Source: Neocallimastix lanati (nom. inval.)
Taxonomy: Eukaryota; Neocallimastigomycota; Neocallimastigomycetes; Neocallimastigales; Neocallimastigaceae
Reading direction: 5' to 3'
Length of the DNA stretch: 64,000 nt
NCBI GenBank assembly: GCA_016946835.1
Contig: JACVTC010000044.1
Span: forward strand, 901,501 to 965,500
Below are positions 34,810-45,614 of the stretch, one piece after another. Under the pieces are notes generated by a model. It saw only the letters and a list, made by a program, of their open reading frames with translations, searched no databases and was not told the origin of the DNA. Both the position numbers and the translations under genes were made by a program. The stretch's first letter is position 1; each line of letters opens with the position of its first letter.

Positions 34810-35689
34810 AAATAATTATTAAAATCCTTTCAAAATCATAATTACAATTAATTGAAAATTAAATTTTTTTATTTAATAAGAAATTCAATATTTAAATTTA
34901 TTTAATATTTATTGATAGGGTTAGCTTAAAAATATTAAAAAAAAATTTTTTTTATAAATTTATTTTAAATATTTTTTACTTAATTAAATATTATTAAATA
35001 AAATTAAAAGATGTCTTTATTATTATATATTAGTATTATAAAATATTAAAAATATGAATGTATTGCATTTCTCATTATTTTTATTTTATATTGTAGTAAA
35101 TTAATAAATAAATAAATAATTTTTATAAAATAAACCAATTATTAAATTAATATATTTTTTAAAAATATATTTAATGTATATTTCATATTTTTAATAAATA
35201 TTCAAATATACATTTTAAATATATATAATGATATTTAAGTATTATAATACTTATAAAAGAAAATAATTAATATTTTAAATTATTTCTATCAGGCTTTCTA
35301 AAAAAACTTTACTATTTGTAAAAATAGTAATGCTCTTTTTGTTAGTTTATTAGATTTGTATAATATAAATATCTAAAATAATTTATTTATTATTTAATAG
35401 AAATTTATGTTTAAAAATGTTATTGTTATTATTACTATTACTAAAAAAAAGTTTTAATTTAATATTTATAATTAAATTTTCAAATAATCTTTCCTTATCA
35501 AGTTAAATATAATGCTCCTGAGTAAAAAAGATTTTCGTATTATATAAAATTTATTTAAAATATTAGATAAAAAAATATTAAAAAGGAAATAAGAATTTTA
35601 AAAAGAATATTTAAAAATAAAATGAAAAAAATATAGAATGTAATAATATAGAAGTATAAGTATATAAAATAAAATAAAATAAAATAAAT
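34810..35689. other. AT-rich 3' flank of MULE 4
   Basis: It mirrors 26700-27530 of the left arm, including the hairpin at 35307-35332. There is no other gene. Confidence 0.7.
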
Positions 35690-37400
35690 AGTTGAAATAT
35701 AAATATAAAGTACAGATTGAATAAAATAAAATAAATAGTTGAAATATAAATATGAAGTACAGAATGAATAAAATAAAATAAAATAAATAGTTGAAATAAA
35801 AATATGAAGTACAGATTGAATGAAATAAAATAAATAGTTGAAATATAAATATAAAGTACAGGATGAATAAAATAAAATTAATAGTTGAAATATAAATATA
35901 AAGTACAGATTGAATAAAATAAAATAAATAGTTGAAATATAAATATGAAATACAGAATGAATAAAATAAAATAAATAGTTGAAATATAAATATGAAGTAC
36001 AGATTGAATAAAATAAAATAAAATAAAATAAAATAAAATAAAATAAAATAAAATAAAATACAATAAAATAAAATGAATAAATATTGAAATATAAATATGA
36101 AGTACAGATTGAATAAAATAAAATAAAATAAAATAAAATAAAATAAAATAAAATAAAATAAAATAAAATAAAATAAAATAAAATAAAATAAAATACAATA
36201 AAATAAAATGAATAAATATTGAAATATAAATATGAAGTACAGATTGAATAAAATAAAATAAAATAAAATAAAATAAAATAAAATAAAATAAAATAAAATA
36301 AAATAAAATAAAATAAAATAAAATAAAATAAAATAAAATAAAATAAAATAAAATAAAATAAAATAAAATAAAATAAAATAAAATAAAATAAAATAAAATA
36401 AAATAAAATAAAAGAAATAAAATAAAATAAAATAAAATAAAATAAAAGAAATAAAATAAAATAAATAGTGAAGTAATATTAAAGAATAAAGTATTAATAA
36501 AAATAAAATAAAATAAAATAAATAGTGAAGTAATATTAAAGAATAAACAAACATAGACTTGCACATATGGGTACCCATCTCCCATATGGCCATACAGTTA
36601 TTAATTAACTGTAAGGTGATGAGTTATTGGCATACTGTATCAGCTTCGCCGCTCTCAATCGTCGTTACACACTGCCCGGAGATGCATTCCTAACGTTCCT
36701 ACATATATCTCTAATGACCACGAGCATCAGAATGGAACCATTAACTCCTCCCTAGTGGGTGTAATCATTGGCGATTGGAAATTTTACAATCATCAAGGTC
36801 TATGCTTCAATTCAAAGCGTAGTATCAGGGTTGGGTGAAATAATCATCTGAGGGAAAGCCTTATGGACATCACGTAATATTAAAGAATAAAGTATTAATA
36901 AAAATAAAATAAAATAAAATAAAATAAAAGAAATAAAATAAAATAAATAGTGAAGTAATATAAAGGAATAAAGTATTAATAAAAATAAAATAAAATAAAA
37001 TAAAATAAAATAAAATAAAATAAAATAAAATAAAATAAAATAAAATAAAATAAAATAAAATAAAATAAAATAAAATAAAATAAAATAAAATAAAATAAAA
37101 TAGTGAAGTAATATAAAGGAATAAAGTATTAATAAAAATAAAATAAAATAAAATAAAATAAAATAAAATAAAATAAAATAAAAAAATTATTTGAATTATA
37201 ATAAAAATACAAGTATTAATAAAAATAAAATAAAATAAAACAAAATAAATATTTGAATTATAATAAAAATACAAGTACTAATAAAATAAAATAAATATGT
37301 GAATTATAATAAATTGCAAGTATCAATCGAAATAAAATAAAATAAAATAAAATAAAATAAATATGCAGTGAAATAATAATATATAATATGATAAAATAAA
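35690..37400. repeat. Expanded (TAAAA)n tract with 46-bp minisatellite, right arm
   Basis: Long pure AAAAT/TAAAA pentamer runs (36010-36060, 36110-36200, 36245-36415, 36985-37100, 37140-37185) alternate with the unit AGTTGAAATATAAATATGAA/GTACAGATTGAATAAAATAAA. It is longer than its mirror at 26180-26700. Open frames made of Ile/Leu/Phe/Tyr are repeat artefacts. Confidence 0.95.
36548..36873. mobile_element. 326-bp GC-richer insertion with 18-bp target duplication
   Basis: GTAATATTAAAGAATAAA is at 36530-36547 and again at 36874-36891. Removing one copy and the insert restores the local repeat unit exactly. The insert contains potential stems (CATATGGG...CCCATATG, CAGTTA...TTAACTG, CTATGCTT...AAGCGTAG) and no open frame. 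A long target duplication suggests non-LTR-type integration (SINE-like). It has GGTTGGG followed by AGGGAAAGCCTTA near one end, and a similar pair ends the element at 53192-53686. I see no clear A/B boxes. Confidence 0.7.
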
Positions 37401-37925
37401 ATAAATAAGATATTGATATGAAATTAATATAAAAACTGAATTTAGCAACAAATAAATTATATAATAAATAAATGATATAGCATATTCATATATATTAACA
37501 TGAATTTTATTATAATTTTTACAGTATTTTAAATTAATGTAAATTATTATATTTCCATATAATAAACAAACTTTATAATTAGAAAATAGTATAAAAAGAA
37601 ATATTATTAAATATTATTATTAAATAATTAAATGAATAAATTAATAAATAAATAAAAATTTTCAGAATATGGCGAATGTAAATCATTATTTTTTTTGAAA
37701 TATATCACATTTTAAATATTTTTAATAATTATTTTTTCAAAGAAATTATATGTGCCATTTTATTTTAATATTTAAATATTATATTCATAAATAAAAATTT
37801 ATAAAAAAAATAATATAAGCCACATTCCGAAATGAAAATTTATGTAAAAATATTTAAAGCCACATTCCGAAACTGCACCACCCCCATGCAATACTCCTTT
37901 ATATCATAAATTTTATGTTATGTAA

Positions 37926-38699
37926 ATAATTGATTAATTAAGTTTTATTTTATTTCATTTTAATTATTTTTATTATATTTTTATTATATTTTTATATGTT
38001 CTAATTATTATAAATATTTTATTATTTATATTATACTTTTTATAATATTTAAATAAATATTTAATTCTTATTATTTTAAAATAGTTTATAATTAAAGAGT
38101 ATTATATAAAGAATACCTTTTTCTTTATATTTATTCTTTGTAATTTTGCAGTTTTGCAAATTGCCATTCATCCAATTCAAGTAGTTAAAATTATAGTAAT
38201 AAAAATTGCCAAATTAAATATATTTTTATTAATAAAATTAGTGATATTCAATATGAATTTATAAAAATTAGTAATTAATTAAATAAATTTAAATTATAAA
38301 ATAAATAAATAAATATTTAATAAATAAATAAATAAAATTATTATATTAATAAAATTCATAAATAAATTATATAACTTCTCCCAGTAAGAGATACTGAACC
38401 AGGAGTACTTTATCAATGTATAATTAACTATATTACCAAACTTTAATTAATAATATTTATTTACAAATCAAATTTAATTAATAAAAAATTCATAATAATT
38501 AAGTATTATATTAATTATAATAATAGTAATAAATAATAATAATAGTAAAAATAATAATCTTGAAAGAAACAAATTTAAAAAAATTACAACATTAAATATT
38601 TAAACTATCTAGATTTAGAGAATTTCATATTGAAAGTAGTTCATTTATTTTTAAATTGTTAATTCTGAATATAAAGTACTGAATGTTTCTTTAGAAAAA
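37926..38699. other. AT-rich spacer
   Basis: I see no gene. TCTCCCAGTAAGAGATACTG near 38380 is a small GC-richer patch without recognised identity. Confidence 0.5.
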
Positions 38700-39565
38700 C
38701 TCATATTTCAGGTTATGAACAAGACTCTTATGTTAATATCAATGATAAATTTTATAAAAATTGTGCAATAGAAGAAATTAATGAAGTAAAATCAATTAAT
38801 ATTAGAAAATACCTAAAATATTGATATACTTGAAAATCATAAATAATTTAATAATTATGTTAATAAACCATTAAATTTCAATTTTTTGAAGAATTTGCGA
38901 TTAAAACAATTATATTAAAAAATATATATATGATTAAAAATAAAAGTTCTTATATACGATATTATTTTGATAATTCTGATTTCTTCGATTTAAAAAAAAA
39001 TTCACAAATCTATTAAATATTAAAATATAAGAAATTTTGAATATAAGAATTAAAAATAATATTAAATTCATTTTTCTAAATGTCATTAAAACATCTTAAT
39101 TTAAAAAAAAAAATAATTTAAGAACTGAATTACCAAATGAATTTAAAGATGGTACAAATTTACAAGAAATATATCTTAACAAAAATAATTTTTTGGAATT
39201 TTCCATATTTTAGGTCAATTTAAAAATTTAAAGAAATTAAATTTAATAAAAATCAAAATATTTAAGAAATCTATTCAACTAAAAAGATTAAGCAAACTAG
39301 AGATTTTAAGAATAAATAAAAAAGACATTAATAAATTTCTAATGATTTATTTTTAATGTAAAGCTTAAATGATATTCCTATTAGTAGTATTCAGAATATA
39401 TCAGCAAAAATTGTATTGTTTATTCAATCACAAATTATTAAATATGAATTTATCAATATTAATTTGAAATGTTATATACCGGGAACATGTAATAATTTTT
39501 TTACTGAATCAAATGTTATATCATGTATTAACGAAGGAATAAAAAAAAAACATAAAGAAAATTAA
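38700..39565 (+). pseudogene. Leucine-rich-repeat protein, decayed
   Basis: Broken plus-strand frames contain LPNEFKDGTNLQEIYLNKNN and FKNLKKLNL near 39130-39250, typical LRR spacing (L-x2-L-x-L-x2-N). A C-terminal piece (near 39470-39560) reads NLKCYIPGTCNN and SCINEG, which resembles the Cys-containing cap after an LRR array. Stops and indels occur every 20-40 codons. An upstream piece near 38710 (YVNINDKFYKNCAIEE) may be another part. The original would be a secreted or membrane LRR receptor-like protein. It lies upstream of a decayed LTR (40988) and could be retroelement cargo, but no 5' LTR is visible. Confidence 0.5.
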
Positions 39566-40971
39566 AAAGAATTTATAATGAATAGTTAATAATATTTAGT
39601 AATAATATGTTAAATAATAATAATAACATTAATAATAATAATGATGAATTTCATATAAAATATAATGAAGCATATATAATTACTATATCTTTTTTTAAAA
39701 TTATTAATAATCATTATATTAGTATTGATGTTGCCTGTAACAATTATATTACAAGATATACTTATTTTAAATGAGTTTACATTTCATTAAATTTACGAAG
39801 AATTTCAAAAATTACTGGTTTAATAAATAAATATATAATATTTACTAGAAAAGATTTTTTTATACTTTATTATTATTTTTTAAAACTCATCATATTCCTC
39901 ATAAATTAGTATATTACCATAAAATAATTATTTACTATAGAAAAATTAAGATAAATAAATTAAAAGAAATATTAGAGTAATCTATGACGATTTTCAAACA
40001 GATTAAAATTGATTGTGTATGAAAACAACAGTTATTAAATTTAAATGTTAAATAATAAATTTTATTCAAATTTTAAAAATTGATGACATTTTTAATAAAT
40101 ATAATTTTTAATTAATTCTTAAAGTTAAATAGTAATAACCAAAAGTCAATAAAATAAAATTGAACTTATTAGTATAAATAATATTTTTTTTATTGAATTT
40201 TTCTATATAATATTTAACAAATATTGAAAGTTATATTAAAATCTAAGTTAAAATCAACTAATAATTGAAGATGGAATGTATATTGAATATGGAATTATTA
40301 ATCAAATTATTAAGAGTGGAAAATTATAATTCATTACTTAATATTAAATTAAATGAATTAGATAATGATAATTATAAAATAAAAATAGAGATAAAAGCAA
40401 AGATAAAAATAGAAATAAAAATAATAATGAAAAATAAAGATTTCTTTATCTATATAATATTTAGCCATATTAATATAAATGTAACTATCATTATTATACT
40501 TTCCTTTCTATGATGTGTTTATTAAAATATATTAAATTCGAATATAAAATTTCGTTGATATAAAAAATACAGATATTATTATACCAGAAAGGTTTACAAT
40601 AATCAATAAAGATAATTTTAATAATAATGAATATCAATCAATAAATCATAACAATAATGATAATAATAGTTTGCAAAAAACTGAATAAAATATATAATAA
40701 TTTGATCTCTATATTTGGAAATGTACAATTAAACTCATTAAAATATATGAAAAAAAAATAATTTCTAATCAGTCTATGACGAATTCTAAAATTATTTTTT
40801 AAATATTTATATATAATTATTTATTTTTTAATGTGGAATTTACTAAAATCTTAAGATTAATCTTTAATGATTATAATTATGTATTAATAATTATTTAATA
40901 ATTAATTATAAAATCTGTATTTATTACATTTTTTTTTATATAGTTCTATTCAATTCTAACTTTTATACAAG
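39566..40971. other. AT-rich spacer with low-complexity frames
   Basis: An 82-codon frame at 40265-40513 is mostly Lys/Ile repeat and shows no domain. Nothing supported. Confidence 0.5.
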
Positions 40972-41181
40972 TTAGACTTGGGAGGGATAGAAAATTAATA
41001 TTAAAACATTATAATTACATTAATTTTAGTATTAATGTTATATACTTTAGTATATATCCTATGTAAGTTATATGATCAATGATATTAAAATGTCACATAA
41101 CTATAAATATGACAATAATATACGATATTAAAAAGATACAAAGTTTTTAAAGTTTAACATAATAAAGAGTTTCCTATTTTA
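40972..41181 (+). mobile_element. Decayed polypurine tract and LTR
   Basis: GTTAGACTTGGGAGGGA at 40971-40987 parallels GTTAGATTTGAGGAG at 9506 and 57697. The following bases align loosely with the LTRs at 9521 and 57713 (ATTATAATTACATTAATTTT, TATGATCAATGATA). It is a heavily diverged 3' end. Confidence 0.55.
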
Positions 41182-42173
41182 AAATATATAATTATATAAA
41201 AAAATAAAAAAAAAAGAAAGTTTATTTTTTTGTAAATAAACCATAAAGTCAATATAACAGTGTGAATGAAAATTAAAAAAATAAATAAATATTAATTTAG
41301 CATTTCTTTTGAAATATTTTGAAAGTTGAATTAATCTATTATTGAAATATTTACATAATCGATTATTCCTGAACTTATCCATTAATTTAATATATTATAT
41401 ATTTTCAATTTTTTTTTAAAAAAATATCCATTGAAATTATTCTATTTTATAAATGTGAAAAACAAATTTATAAATCTAAGACAAACACTGTATTAATAAA
41501 AACAATATAACAAAGTATTTTATGTTATGAGTAATATTATAAAATGTTTATTAATAATTTTTATTATGAGGATATATATATTTTTTTCTAAGAGGTATTT
41601 TTACATTAAATTTATTTCATATTTTATATCTTAGTTAACATTATTTAATTTACTTAGAGATTAATTATTGGTTGATATAAATTAATAATATAAATAAATG
41701 TATGTAACGATTTCGTCTCTAACAATAAATAAATTAAAAGTGATTTAAAATATTACTAAATTTTAATAGTAATATTCAAAAATTTTAATTAATACAAATT
41801 AAAAAAAAAAAAAATTTAATAATTTTGGAATTTGAAATTTAAAAAAATAAATTTATCTAATAAAAATATGTAAATTTTTTTTTTTTGGTTTAATTTTTTT
41901 ATATATATTTTTATTTACGTAGTAGCAAAAATTATAAATAAAAATTAATTATATTTATAATTTTTTTTAATTTAATTAATAACGTTTATTTTAATTTTTC
42001 TTAATATTTTGTATGCTATATGTAAATACATAAAAAAGAATTTGTTTTTAATAATAGAATAAAAATATATATTAATTAATAATATTATTATTTTAATATT
42101 ATTATATATATAGAAATATAAAAACAATATCTTATTAAATACAATTATATTTATTTTATTTATTTAAAAATTT
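41182..42173. other. AT-rich spacer
   Basis: I see no gene. This is the 3' flank of the DT-repeat gene. Confidence 0.6.
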
Positions 42174-45100
42174 CTATTTTGAATGTTCCGAACATATTCC
42201 AAAGTCACATTCTAATTCCAATATATTTTCTTCATTCTTTGGGCAATTATCTCCTTTATTCATGATTTTATACATTGACGATGAAGAACTTCCTTCCTTA
42301 TTAATATATACATATTTTAATCCATTCGAATATTTAGTATTTAATATAACAGAATTTTTATTAACAGTAATAATAACATAGGGCTTATCATTACTTGTAC
42401 CGAAAATTTCATTTGTAGTTGAAGACTTGTATAATACATAATTTCCTTTATTAGCATCATCTAATTCCACACTATATTCTTTATCTGAATAGTTGAGACA
42501 AATATAAATCTTTTCATTAGAATTCTCATTATATTTTTTAAATAACTTTCCAATATTATCTGAAGTACATGAGGTTTCTGTAATGGTATATTTATTACAG
42601 TTTATATTATTTGAACTACGTTTACAATAATAAATATTATTTTCATCATTAATAATATAGCCAATATCATTCGATTCTATTGTGTTAGTATCAGTGTCGG
42701 TATCAGTATCTACATCAGTGTCTGTGTCTGTATCTTTTTCTGTATCAGTATCTGTGTCTGTGTCTGTGTCTGTGTCTGTATCCTTTTCTGTATCAGTATC
42801 TGTGTCTGTGTCTGTGTCTGTGTCTGTGTCTGTATCTTTTTCTGTATCAGTATCTGTGTCTGTGTCTGTGTCTGTGTCTGTATCCTTTTCTGTATCAGTA
42901 TCTGTGTCTGTGTCTGTGTCTGTGTCTGTATCCTTTTCTGTATCAGTATCTGTGTCTGTGTCTGTGTCTGTATCCTTTTCTGTATCAGTATCTGTGTCTG
43001 TGTCTGTATCTGTATCAGTGTCTGTATCAGAATCAGTATCTGTATCAGTGTCTGTATCAGTATCAGTATCTGTGTCTGTGTCTGTGTCTGTGTCTGTGTC
43101 TGTGTCTGTGTCTGTGTCTGTATCTTTTTCTGTATCAGTATCTGTGTCTGTGTCTGTATCCTTTTCTGTATCAGTATCTGTGTCTGTGTCTGTGTCTGTG
43201 TCTGTGTCTGTGTCTGTATCCTTTTCTGTATCAGTATCTGTGTCTGTGTCTGTGTCTGTGTCTGTATCCTTTTCTGTATCAGTATCTGTGTCTGTGTCTG
43301 TATCTGTATCAGTGTCTGTATCAGAATCAGTATCTGTATCAGTGTCTGTATCAGTATCAGTATCTGTGTCTGTGTCTGTGTCTGTGTCTGTGTCTGTGTC
43401 TGTGTCTGTGTCTGTATCTTTTTCTGTATCAGTATCTGTGTCTGTGTCTGTATCCTTTTCTGTATCAGTATCTGTGTCTGTGTCTGTGTCTGTGTCTGTG
43501 TCTGTGTCTGTATCCTTTTCTGTATCAGTATCTGTGTCTGTGTCTGTGTCTGTGTCTGTATCCTTTTCTGTATCAGTATCTGTGTCTGTGTCTGTGTCTG
43601 TGTCTGTGTCTGTGTCTGTGTCTGTATCCTTTTCTGTATCAGTATCTGTGTCTGTGTCTGTGTCTGTATCCTTTTCTGTATCAGTATCTGTGTCTGTGTC
43701 TGTGTCTGTGTCTGTGTCTGTATCCTTTTCTGTATCAGTATCTGTGTCTGTGTCTGTGTCTGTATCCTTTTCTGTATCAGTATCTGTGTCTGTGTCTGTG
43801 TCTGTATCCTTTTCTGTATCAGTATCTGTGTCTGTGTCTGTGTCTGTATCCTTTTCTGTATCAGTATCTGTGTCTGTGTCTGTATCTGTATCAGTGTCTG
43901 TATCAGAATCAGTATCTGTATCAGTGTCTGTATCAGTATCAGTATCTGTGTCTGTGTCTGTGTCTGTGTCTGTGTCTGTGTCTGTGTCTGTGTCTGTGTC
44001 TGTATCTTTTTCTGTATCAGTATCTGTGTCTGTGTCTGTATCCTTTTCTGTATCAGTATCTGTGTCTGTGTCTGTGTCTGTGTCTGTGTCTGTGTCTGTG
44101 TCTGTGTCTGTATCCTTTTCTGTATCAGTATCTGTGTCTGTGTCTGTGTCTGTGTCTGTATCCTTTTCTGTATCAGTATCTGTGTCTGTGTCTGTATCTG
44201 TATCAGTGTCTGTATCAGAATCAGTATCTGTATCAGTGTCTGTATCAGTATCAGTATCTGTGTCTGTGTCTGTGTCTGTATCCTTTTCTGTATCAGTATC
44301 TGTGTCTGTGTCTGTGTCTGTATCCTTTTCTGTATCAGTATCTGTGTCTGTGTCTGTGTCTGTATCCTTTTCTGTATCAGTATCTGTGTCTGTGTCTGTG
44401 TCTGTGTCTGTATCAGTGTCTGTATCAGTATCTGTATCAATATCAGTATCAGTATCAGTGTCTGTATCAGTGTCTGTATCAGTATCAGTATCAGTATCAG
44501 TGTCTGTATCAGTATCAGTATCAGTATCAGAGTCTGTATCTGTATCAGTATCAGTATCAGTATCAGTATCAGTATCAGTATCAGTATCAGTATCAGTATC
44601 AGTGTCTGTATCAGTGTCTGTATCAGTATCAGTATCAGTATCAGTATCTGTATCAGTATCTGTATCAGTATCAGTGTCTGTATCAGTATCAGTATCAGTA
44701 TCAGTATCAGTATCAGTGTCTGTATCAGTATCAGTGTCTGTATCTGTATCAGTGTCTGTGTCTGTATCAGTGTCTGTATCTGTATCAGTGTCTGTGTCTG
44801 TATCAGTGTCTGTGTCTGTATCAGTATCAGTATCTGTATCAGTATCAGTGTCTGTATCAGTATCAGTGTCTGTGTCTGTATCAGTGTCTGTATCAGTATC
44901 AGTATCAGTATCAGTATCTGTATCAGTGTCTGTATCAGTATCAGTATCAGTATCTGTATCAGTATCAGTGTCTGTATCAGTATCAGTGTCTGTATCAGTA
45001 TCAGTGTCTGTATCTGTATCAGTGTCTGTGTCTGTATCAGTGTCTGTATCTGTATCAGTGTCTGTGTCTGTATCAGTGTCTGTATCTGTATCAGTGTCTG

Positions 45101-45614
45101 TGTCTGTATCAGTGTCTGTATCAGTATCTGTATCAGTATCAGTATCTGTATCAGTATCTGTATCAGTATCAGTGTCTGTATCAGTATCAGTATCAGTATC
45201 AGTGTCTGTATCAGTATCAGTATCAGTATCAGTGTCTGTATCTGTATCAGTATCAGTATCAGTATCAGTATCAGTGTCTGTATCTGTATCAGTATCAGTA
45301 TCAGTATCTGTATCAGTATCTGTATCAGTATCTGTATCAGTATCAGTGTCTGTATCTGTATCTGTATCTGTATCTGTATCAGTATCAGTGTCTGTATCTG
45401 TATCTTCTTCACGTTCGTCTATGTGTACATATTCATTATCATTATAATTTCTTTTTATATTATCATTTTCATAGGTTAAATATCTTTTATTCTGTAATTC
45501 CTTTTCTTCACTATCATAATTTTCAATACTATTTTCCTTTTTTTTTGTGTTCACATTTTGAACAGTTATTATTAAAAATAGTAATAATATATGTAAAAAT
45601 TTTAAATATTTCAT
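42174..45614 (-). CDS. Secreted protein with about 900-residue Asp-Thr repeat and C-terminal Cys/GY domain
   Basis: It has 1146 residues from ATG 45614 to TAG 42174. Residues 1-23 form a signal peptide (MKYLKFLHILLLFLIITVQN). A short charged region follows, and from about residue 71 to 974 the protein is almost pure DT dipeptide, broken by EKD, SDTD and rare ID/VD variants. The last roughly 170 residues form a globular-looking domain starting DIGYIINDENNIYYC with several Cys (C..C, SCTS, CPKN, CDFGIC). This opening resembles the GYY..C..C repeats of the large secreted protein at 61113, which also has a short DT tract after its signal peptide. The DT tract may be an extended, acidic, possibly O-glycosylated or cation-binding spacer projecting the C-terminal domain from the cell or wall; this is inference. 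No transmembrane segment is seen. The 3' end may be truncated relative to longer paralogues. Confidence 0.8.
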   Translation of the reverse strand: MKYLKFLHILLLFLIITVQNVNTKKKENSIENYDSEEKELQNKRYLTYENDNIKRNYNDNEYVHIDEREEDTDTDTDTDTDTDTDTDTDTDTDTDTDTDTDTDTDTDTDTDTDTDTDTDTDTDTDTDTDTDTDTDTDTDTDTDTDTDTDTDTDTDTDTDTDTDTDTDTDTDTDTDTDTDTDTDTDTDTDTDTDTDTDTDTDTDTDTDTDTDTDTDTDTDTDTDTDTDTDTDTDTDTDTDTDTDTDTDTDTDTDTDTDTDTDTDTDTDTDTDTDTDTDTDTDTDTDTDTDTDTDTDTDTDTDTDTDTDTDTDTDTDTDTDTDTDTDTDTDTDTDTDTDTDTDTDTDTDTDTDTDTDTDTDTDSDTDTDTDTDTDTDTDTDTDTDTDTDTDTDIDTDTDTDTDTDTDTDTDTDTDTEKDTDTDTDTDTDTEKDTDTDTDTDTDTEKDTDTDTDTDTDTDTDTDTDTDSDTDTDTDTDTDTDTDTEKDTDTDTDTDTDTDTEKDTDTDTDTDTDTDTDTDTDTDTEKDTDTDTDTDTEKDTDTDTDTDTDTDTDTDTDTDTDTDTDTDTDTDSDTDTDTDTDTDTDTDTEKDTDTDTDTDTDTEKDTDTDTDTDTDTEKDTDTDTDTDTDTEKDTDTDTDTDTDTDTDTEKDTDTDTDTDTDTEKDTDTDTDTDTDTDTDTDTDTEKDTDTDTDTDTDTDTEKDTDTDTDTDTDTDTDTDTEKDTDTDTDTDTEKDTDTDTDTDTDTDTDTDTDTDTDTDTDTDTDSDTDTDTDTDTDTDTDTEKDTDTDTDTDTDTDTEKDTDTDTDTDTDTDTDTDTEKDTDTDTDTDTEKDTDTDTDTDTDTDTDTDTDTDTDTDTDTDTDSDTDTDTDTDTDTDTDTEKDTDTDTDTDTDTEKDTDTDTDTDTDTDTEKDTDTDTDTDTDTDTEKDTDTDTDTDTDTDTDTEKDTDTDTDTDTDTDTEKDTDTDTDVDTDTDTDTNTIESNDIGYIINDENNIYYCKRSSNNINCNKYTITETSCTSDNIGKLFKKYNENSNEKIYICLNYSDKEYSVELDDANKGNYVLYKSSTTNEIFGTSNDKPYVIITVNKNSVILNTKYSNGLKYVYINKEGSSSSSMYKIMNKGDNCPKNEENILELECDFGICSEHSK
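42690..45404. repeat. Coding hexamer satellite (GAYACA)n
   Basis: On the minus strand GATACA and GACACA/GATACT hexamers encode the DT dipeptides. The 42700-44400 half shows higher-order blocks ending in GAAAAAGATACA/GAAAAGGATACA (EKDT), several with the same internal order. The 44400-45400 half is simpler. None of the three minus-strand or complementary frames is densely stopped, so very long frames occur on both strands (SVSV on the plus strand, QIQT/LILI on the minus) and are artefacts. Confidence 0.95.

Larger units (their letters stand above)
25430..37925. repeat. Large imperfect palindrome containing three MULEs
   Basis: The left arm (about 25430-29990) reappears inverted as the right arm (about 32340-37925). 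Mirrored landmarks are GGTGGTGC.TTTCGGAAT.TGGC (about 25470/37890), TCGCCATATTCTGAAAATTT (about 25680/37675), the start of the low-complexity block (25860/37495), the hairpin at 27013/35307, and transposase start codons 28979/33361. The spacer (about 29990-32340) holds MULE 3. The right arm is about 1 kb longer, because of an expanded (TAAAA)n tract and a 326-bp insertion at 36548-36873. Transposases in the arms are transcribed away from the centre. Confidence 0.85.

Noticed and set aside
35598-37274. Minus-strand frames of up to 331 residues, rich in ILFYF
   Set aside because: Product of the (TAAAA)n tract; the frame also crosses a 326-bp insertion only partly.
40265-40513. 82-codon frame
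   Set aside because: Mostly KIKIEIK low complexity; no start context or domain.
42682-45447. 921-residue Ser-Val frame on the plus strand and a 900-residue QTQT/LILI frame on the minus strand
   Set aside because: Shadow frames of the hexamer satellite encoding the DT tract; only the DT frame has a signal peptide and a non-repeat Cys domain.
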